Positions 58,823 to 64,000 of a DNA stretch of 64,000 bases are shown one piece after another (positions within the stretch are counted from its first letter, which is position 1; every line of letters starts with the position of its first letter). The notes under the pieces are model-generated. The model did not search any database. It was not told the origin of the DNA and saw only the letters and a program-made list of their open reading frames with translations. The DNA is taken from the NCBI GenBank assembly GCA_001465935.1, contig LNKV01000003.1, positions 750,363-814,362 of the forward strand, written 5' to 3'. The translations under genes were made by a program, and so were the position numbers. Source of the DNA: Clarireedia homoeocarpa (Eukaryota > Ascomycota > Leotiomycetes > Helotiales > Rutstroemiaceae).

Positions 58823-60707
58823 TCACGGAATCCCTATATGTTGTCGCGATCATTAAATACCGAAAGCGGCCCTTTCCTTGAATTCATCATGGCGTTATTC
58901 CGAAAATACGGCGGGTTCTTTTTCCAATACCATCGAACAGCTTCTTGCACAGTCACGTTTGGCTTTTGGCAGCCTCACATCTTGCTATAGAACAATTGTC
59001 TCTTCATTTTCAAAAAAAAGGCGATTGACGGACAGGGGTATTGGAGCTCTTACACGGGTTGTCTCACTTATTCCTCTGATTCGTTGTGACTTAAATTTCT
59101 TCTTTTATTATCTTGTGTTCGCGCGCGGGATATTCATCCTATTTCATTTTATTGTCGAAGTGCTTGTTAAAATTACTCGGTTCTGCTTTTGTCATATTAA
59201 TAGCGACGGCCAAAGACCTTTTCGATATGGTTGTCTGGGTTTTATTTTTGATACCAGTAACCTGATGATGTCGTGCGGTCGGTCGTGTTTCTTTTTTTGC
59301 TTTTTCTTATGAAGAATTGCAGGTGTTGCTTGTTTGAAATGAGGATGATATGGAATGAAGTTTTGGGGGGGGGGGGGGGGGTGGAAGAGAGGGGAGGAGT
59401 AGCTATCTTTTGAAAAACCGGATGTGTCGTGGTGTACGAGATGAGGAAGACTAGGGAAGGTTGTAGTAGGTTTAGAGACGTCGATGGGAGAGAGGGATTT
59501 TGTGGTTTCAAAAATCATGAAGATGTGGTGATGGGTTGCAGCGTGATGTCGATGGATGGGTGGAAGCAGGGCAGTTGATGACTGTCTGTGAGCTGGTCGG
59601 GAGTTGGCTAGATTGAAAAAAATATTCTAGCTACTACTGACTGGTTGACCAGCATGAACGCACATTGATACTCAATTGAATAGAGAGATTCATCTTTAAG
59701 TTTTGGATATCTGTGTGTGTGATGTGTACATATATATATGATGTAACTGACTGACTGACTGACTGACTGACTGACTGACTGACTGACTGGACTGACTTGT
59801 GGTAATTGCCTCGCATCTATGTTGTTTTGTTGTGTAAGTTAGATATATGTAAACTTAACTTGTACATCTTCACAGCAGCACGCAAGTGAAATTACCACTG
59901 ATGTCCTGGGTAGGCAGTGTAGTGTTGCGTAGTATAGTATAGTGTGTATGTACAGTACAGTACAGTACAGTAGTAACTCGGGGCAACAACCGCCCGCCGT
60001 CGCCAATCTGAACCTCAATCCAATAAATCTTGGTTCCGGGTTCCGTTCCGTTCCGGTGAATCAAATCAAATCAAATCAAATCAAATCAAATCAAATCACA
60101 CTGCCTGCCTGCCTGCCTTGTCTGTCTGTCTGTCGGTCTGTCTCAGATTGAACCAAACCAAAGAAAAAGAAGAAGAAGAAGAAGAGGAAAAACTTAAGTA
60201 CTGTACCCATCCATACCTGACTGAGTATTTGAGTGGTAATACTTCGTAGACTTGGCTTTTCGAAGGTGCGGGGAATAAATAGTTGATAGATTTCGTGGTG
60301 TTGGTCGGTCGGTCGGTCGCGTCGCTTGCTTGCTGGTTCTGTTCTGCTTGAGCTAGCTGTACGCTCGCTCGAGTGCGTGTATTTACTTATTTCTTGGGGC
60401 GAGTTTGGGAGCTGAGCTGAGCTGAGCTGAGCTGGAGGTTGTTTGTTTGTTTGTTTGTTTGTTTGTTTGTTGGACGTGGACGGGGGAAAACATCAGTTGT
60501 CGTTTTTTGAGGGACGGTTTTGTCTCTTGCGGACGGACGGACGGACGGAAGATCTGAGTAGAGAAGGAAGGAAGGAGGAGTGAGTGAGTGTTGTTTGAGG
60601 TTGTGTTTGGGAGGGAAGATCGGATAGGGAGGGAGGGAGGGAGTGAGTGAGTGAGGGAGTGTATTGAGGGGAAGTCAAAGGAGAAAGGGGGGATTGGGAA
60701 AAGTCAG
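58823..60707. other. G-alpha 3' flank and microsatellite cluster
   Basis: It contains the G-alpha 3' untranslated region, a 17-base G run at 59365-59381 and then the dense microsatellite cluster listed separately. No gene was seen. Confidence 0.55.
59746..60665. repeat. Cluster of distinct short tandem repeats
   Basis: Within about 0.9 kb lie separate arrays of ACTG (59746-59788), ACAGT (near 59950), TCAAA (60061-60095), CTGC and CTGT (about 60100-60133), GAA (near 60165), GGTC (near 60302), GAGCT (about 60409-60433), GTTT (about 60438-60470), GGAC (about 60530-60549) and GAGG/GTGA (about 60626-60658). The motifs are unrelated, so this is not one expanded satellite. Confidence 0.85.
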
Positions 60708-62263
60708 ATGAAGATGAAGATGAAGATGAAGACGGGAATGGGAGTAGGGAGGGTGATGCTATTGGTGTGGATGGGTCTGGGATTGGTTGGAGAGGCGCAG
60801 ACACGTGTTACGTTGGGGACGGTGAGAGAGCTGACGAATACTACGGTGTGGTGTAGGGGGAGGATTGAGGAGGTGGGGGGAGTGAGATTGGAGGGAGCAG
60901 ATGGGGGTGTGGATTTGAGAGGGGAAAGTGGTAGATTGCAAGAGGGGAGAGGAGGAGAGGGGGTTGGATGGATGGGGGGGAGTGTGAAAGCGGAGGGACA
61001 GCGACAAGGACAGGTGGTCTTGGTTGGTTATGGGGGAGATGAAGATGCTGCTGGTGGGGATACAGTTGGAATTCATGGAGATGATGATGGTGATGATGAT
61101 GATGACCGAAATGAAGTTGAAGATGTACGTTCACCCACATCCTCTCCTATGAAACCCCGTTCACTCCACTCTACTTGAAAATATTTCTCCCATCTCTTCA
61201 CCCTCTTTTACCCTTCCATCTAACCTCCTCCTCCTCCTCCTCCTTCTCCTCCTTCAAATCCACACATACTCACACATGAGACGACGGCAAAGAAAAACAT
61301 AACGAGACACAAATAAACTCCAGCCAGATATACACCATACTAACCAACCTCCTCAACCTAGACAATATCATCCGTCCTCCGCATCCTCTGTTCAGACATG
61401 CTTCTCGAGCTCAACAAACCTCTATCATCATCATTGTCCTCATTCTCATCGCAATCCGCTCCTTCGCAACAAGAAGAAGAGCCAAACTGTCCGCTAATTA
61501 GAAAAGAATTCTCGCTCTTCCTCGCCCAGACAACGAAGTTCCTGTATGCGATCCAGGAGCAACAGATGCGGTATGCGTGGAAGAGTGATAGTTTGGTGAG
61601 GAGGGAGTTGGGGTGGTTGCAAAGGTTGTGGGCTAGTAGGAAAGGGGTGAGTTTGTATTTTTCTTTCTTTCCTTGGTTTTTCTGTTGGTTGATTAAGAGG
61701 TGCTTGGGGGGGGTTGATTTGTTGGGGAAAAGAGGGGGAGATGCTGGGGAAGAAGGGACTACGGAGGAGAAGAGAGGCGAAGTCGGTCGTCATGAAAGGT
61801 CTGGAAGAGGAGATGGGGATTTCTTACTGTTGATGTTTGAGCTACCCTTGTGGTTTCTTCCAAGGGAAGCTTCTCGGCATGTCATGGTTTCTGAGATCTA
61901 GTGATCTCTAAACACACGAGTGCTTCATGTAGTTGGCCATCAACTCACAAGATGCGAGACACCAACACCATTCCCTCCCCCCAAACATTCTCTTTTATTC
62001 TCCGTACCTAGCCCTTAGTCCTCTACAAGTTTAGCCTACACACATTTAAGTAAACAGACAAAGAATGGATATAGGTTGAATCCCCTCGAAATGACGAAGC
62101 TAACATATGAACTCAATAGAACACCCAAGAAAGAAGTTTCATCGAGCAACAAATGGAGCTGTATAAGGGGACGGAATGTTTTAAGAATATGAATAGGGAG
62201 GTTTTGAGGAAGAATGTGGAGGTTGTGGAGTATTTGAATGATTTGATTGAGATGTTTTGGTAG
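60708..62263 (+). CDS. Three-exon gene of unknown function with N-terminal signal or anchor
   Basis: I assembled this from three phase-0 exons: 60708-61124, 61362-61646 and 62120-62263, giving 281 residues. Support comes from good splice sites (GTACGT; a CTAAC branch before CCTAG; GTGAGT; AATAG), unbroken phase, and the protein-like character of exons 2 and 3. The N terminus MKMKMKMKTG then GRVMLLVWMGLGLVG looks like a signal peptide or anchor. Exon 1 then becomes Gly/Glu- and Asp-rich. Exon 2 gives a Ser-rich linker and a helical, aromatic-rich block (FLAQTTKFLYAIQEQQMRYA, then RRELGWLQRLW). Exon 3 gives FIEQQMELYKGTECF and a C-terminal helix ending EYLNDLIEMFW. Intron 2 is long (473 nt) for this genome. 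I do not recognise the family; exon 1 is the least certain part because of its purine-rich low complexity. Confidence 0.5.
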
Positions 62264-64000
62264 GAGGAGAGAGCGATATCACAAGAAAGACCTCAGAGGG
62301 CAAGTGCATACTTCGAAATACTCAACACAGACGACAGACTGAACACAAGCACCACAAGCAAAGCAGCATAATTAATGTAAATTGACCATTTTCAACTACC
62401 TGGCAATGATTAACTAGATATCCATTCTATTAATTCTCCATCATTGCCTATCTCTCCAATCACTCACTCATAAGGACTTTGGAAATCCTCTCATATATAT
62501 AATATCCGTCCATCGCATCGCATTGCATCTCTTCAGCTCTCTTGCTGTGTTTCGATGGAGTAGGAGTATGTACAAGTTAGATATTTAGATACATACATAC
62601 ATACATACATAGTACTTCTTCACCTGCAGTCTCCTTCTGATCGAAGCCAATTAATTCACGGCACGGCACAGCGCAAGACAGGATACGAGAGGATAGGATA
62701 GGATAGGTTATGACAGGATAGCAAAACTAAACACATATACGCACCTCGACAGAGACTATACGGGATCAGAAGCTGATATATATATATATATATATATAGA
62801 CAGGTTGAGTGAGCACGCAAGTCGACCTGTCAAAGCACACAAAGCCTCCCGATCCCATAAGCCCAGCCCCCCATTGCCGAATCCATTAATGCTAAAAGAA
62901 CATGCAGCTGTATAAACGAAAAAACATGTATGCCCCGATTAGTCCTCCTGGCGCACCGAAGTTCTACGCCAGCAGGGTGGACAGGACGGGTTGTCTAGAC
63001 CCTTTGCTTTGATCTTCCACTGAACGATAAATATATAAGTGACGCTCCAGTCCATTGATAATTGGCTGCAGGAGGTAGGCAATATGTGGTATTTGGTCTC
63101 TGGATGAGGAGAGGAGAGAGAAGGAAATGTGTATGTGAGGAGAAGGGAACGAGGAGAGTGCGTGCAATACAAACCGTTGGAAAGGTGGTTGATCCATCCA
63201 GCCGACCATCAACCCCATCGTCGCGATTGTAATCGTGGTCGATTGTGATTGTTCGTCCATCTTGTTCTTCATTCCCATTCTGGTGTGGAAAAAAAAATCT
63301 TCAAATAAAGCTTAAGCGAAACCCGCGCTTACTAATCCCCTTCCCAACCCCAGCCATTCATCCATCATCACACCATCCCCAAACCCGCCTAGTCCGCACG
63401 TGCATTAAATTTTTATCTTCCATTTCTTTCCTCTGCTCTTCTTCTCTTTCCTCTTTACACTTAACACGCATGATTAAATCAACCGCTTGAAATCCAAATC
63501 CATTCACCAACTGGCTAGTCGGTCATATTTGCATGCTAGAGTAACGATCAAGAGATCTGGGTGAGGCTACTGTATACTTCTGTATCGGGAGATCTGAGCT
63601 TCTTCTTTTGAGGGGGGTCTTGGATTTCCTGTGCTGAGCTGGTTTTACATTATATTTTATTTGGATTCTACTTTGTGTCTTTCTCGAGACGGATTGGTTG
63701 TGGTTGGGTATGGTGGATGGATGTGTTGAGTGGAAGGAAGGAAGGAAGGAAGACGACGTACGAAGCACGCAGCACGCAGCGAGGTAGGAAAGAGATGGAT
63801 GCGTGTAGGAATGAAGCTCCTGAGATTTGGACAATACAAGATAGATCTAACTGTCAATAGACAATACCAATGTCAGTTCACTATCATAGACATACATACC
63901 ATAACACACATATGCGTCCTCTCACCCTATCTCATCTCGCCTCCCTCTGTATCTCCCATGCCATCTCATAGCCCAAGCACCCACTTCCCCGCCCCCCTCG
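62264..64000. other. Right end, no supported gene
   Basis: This is the 3' flank of the preceding gene, then short repeats: CATA units near 62590, GGATA units near 62690, TA repeats near 62780 and GGAA units near 63732. A minus-strand frame at 62964-63278 starts with a possible ATG after a pyrimidine-rich acceptor-like sequence. It has no recognisable domain and may be a partial gene, but I cannot support it. Confidence 0.45.

Noticed and set aside
62939..63278. Minus-strand frame starting MGMKNKMDEQ with an acceptor-like tract before it
   Set aside because: No recognisable domain, uncertain first exon and unclear end. It was left as intergenic.

Overview
The window is nuclear DNA of a filamentous ascomycete (Pezizomycotina). 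Reading frames are split by short introns of about 48-116 nt with GT(A/G)NGT-type donors and CTAAC/CTAAT-like branch sites. The gene set fits: a 353-residue group I G-protein alpha subunit, a bZIP/DUF3425 regulator, a heme-thiolate peroxygenase relic, Rok1, APC11, Mic10 and Tum1. The protein styles (aquaporin relic, Asn/Gly-rich secreted protein, LGFP protein) suggest Leotiomycetes/Helotiales, but that placement is an impression and was not computed.

Layout. 1-7.7 kb has no gene I can support. 7.7-9.3 kb holds a bZIP factor (-). 12.9-14.5 kb holds a broken aquaporin (+) with a tandem-repeat tail. 14.5-20 kb is gene-poor. 20.1-28.4 kb is an intact gene block: secreted alpha/beta hydrolase (-), APC11 (-) divergent from the sulfurtransferase TUM1 (+), ER FKBP (-) and a small hydrophilic protein (+). 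30.9-32.9 kb holds a SET-domain lysine methyltransferase (-) with an apparent GC-AG intron. 33.8-48 kb is accessory: SDR pseudogene (+), intact HSL-type hydrolase (+), single-pass membrane protein (-), peroxygenase pseudogene (-), damaged Asn/Gly-rich secreted protein (+), and an LGFP-repeat protein (-) with one in-frame stop. 48.5-52.4 kb returns to core genes: ROK1 (-) divergent from MIC10 (+), then a small membrane protein (-). 57.5-58.8 kb is the G-alpha gene (+). It is followed by a kilobase packed with different microsatellites and a three-exon gene of unknown function (60.7-62.3 kb, +).

How it works together. There is no operon-like pathway. The core genes serve separate housekeeping jobs: ribosome biogenesis, cristae organisation, cell-cycle proteolysis, tRNA thiolation or sulfur transfer, ER folding and heterotrimeric G signalling. 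The striking feature is a group of accessory genes whose frames are broken, largely by stop codons that single C-to-T (or G-to-A) transitions could explain. They lie between intact core genes. I found no rRNA, no convincing tRNA, no CRISPR array and no intact transposase.
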